Below are positions 6,375-6,828 of a stretch of 6,828 bases of DNA, piece after piece. Within the stretch, counting starts at the first letter, position 1. Each line of letters starts with the position of its first letter. The notes beneath the pieces were generated by a model, which was given only the letters and a program-made list of their open reading frames with translations, searched no databases and was not told where the DNA came from. Origin of the DNA: Dehalococcoidia bacterium (lineage in GTDB: Bacteria; Chloroflexota; Dehalococcoidia; GIF9; UBA5629); assembly GCA_007280145.1 (NCBI GenBank), contig QYPU01000086.1, forward strand, positions 1 through 6,828. The letters are read 5' to 3'. The position numbers and the translations under genes are program-made.

Positions 6375-6383
6375 AATCTTACC

Positions 6384-6828
6384 ATAGACTATACATATGT
6401 CGGCTATACTGAGGATAAAGAAATAGCCAGGGGGAGGGTCTCGGCTGCCAGTGAGCAGGCAGCCGTGGATATACTGGCTAATGTCGGCTATCGCGTGGTC
6501 AGTCTTAAGCCAATTGCACGGTTCTTGCCTGATTTCGACAAGCTTCTGCAGGCAAAGGTCAAGCCGACGGAGATAATCACCTTCTCCCGACAGTTGGCAC
6601 TGCTCCTGGAATCAGGCGTTGGCATTGTCCAGAGCCTGGAGCTGCTTCAAGGCCAGGCAAGCAACAAGCAGCTGAAAAAGGTGCTCTTGGAGGTAGTGTC
6701 CGACCTCCGCAGTGGCAACTCTCTATCAACCGCTCTGGCCAAGCATCCCCAGGTCTTTTCCACGATTTACCAGAAGATGGTCGCCGTTGGCGAGCAAACT
6801 GGAGCGCTCGAAGGCGTGCTCAGAAACC
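6384..6828 (+). CDS. pilC: PilC/GspF-type inner-membrane platform protein, N-terminal part (runs off window), apparent ATA start
   Basis: The visible 148 codons give a typical PilC/GspF N-terminus. Taking ATA as the initiator, it starts (M)DYTYVGYTEDKEIARGRV, a short beta-rich lead, followed by a helical T2SSF domain from about residue 66 with FSRQLALLLESGVG (67-80) and the conserved VAVGEQTGAL (133-142). The membrane helices would lie beyond the edge. PilC sits in the cytoplasmic membrane and couples the PilB motor to pilin insertion; its place directly after pilB is the usual order. The odd point is the start. The frame opens after TAA at 6366-6368 and has no ATG, GTG or TTG until GTG at 6465, which would delete 27 conserved-looking residues and lacks a good ribosome site. 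Either ATA initiates, or the base at 6386 is a mutation or sequence error for ATG. The family call is secure; the start is not. Confidence 0.88.
   Translation, partial: MDYTYVGYTEDKEIARGRVSAASEQAAVDILANVGYRVVSLKPIARFLPDFDKLLQAKVKPTEIITFSRQLALLLESGVGIVQSLELLQGQASNKQLKKVLLEVVSDLRSGNSLSTALAKHPQVFSTIYQKMVAVGEQTGALEGVLRN

Noticed and set aside
6397..6426. ATG at 6397 as the pilC start
   Set aside because: It is in a different frame from pilC and reaches a stop after nine codons.

Overview
The window looks like bacterial chromosome from a Chloroflexota-type organism, most likely near Dehalococcoidia. That placement is inference. It rests on the style of the large surface protein (cleavable signal peptide, beta-propeller body, Fn3-like modules, Pro-rich stalk and one C-terminal membrane anchor, as in a single-membrane cell), on the compact pilB-pilC pair, and on intergenic DNA rich in short heptamer arrays and hairpin repeats. 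No rRNA, tRNA or CRISPR array is visible.

Layout. Bases 1-40 hold the first codons of a leftward gene that resembles an insertion-sequence transposase, and bases 41 to about 170 look like the end of that element. Bases 170-606 have no gene but carry a compound palindromic repeat (273-411). Bases 607-4125 (minus strand) encode a 1172-residue exported, membrane-anchored surface protein with Asp-box (BNR) motifs. Bases 4126-4629 are a divergent intergenic region. It holds a candidate extended -10 promoter close to the surface-protein start, helically spaced direct repeats, a second copy of the hairpin repeat, a heptamer array and a short hexamer run. Bases 4630-6198 (plus strand) encode an intact PilB/GspE-type assembly ATPase. 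After a 185-base gap filled by a second heptamer array and AT-rich DNA, a PilC/GspF-type membrane platform protein begins at about 6384 and runs off the right edge.

How the genes relate. PilB would power, and PilC would anchor, assembly of a type IV pilus-like filament (or a type II secretion pseudopilus). The divergent surface protein faces the same cell exterior, but nothing in the sequence ties it to the pilus.

The points most worth a second look are: pilC has a strong Shine-Dalgarno sequence but no ATG, GTG or TTG at the expected start, only ATA; pilB is flanked by heptamer arrays in inverted orientation sharing an exact 18-base match; and two copies of a composite hairpin repeat flank the surface-protein gene in opposite orientations. 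I see no convincing case for a wholly new biological system here.
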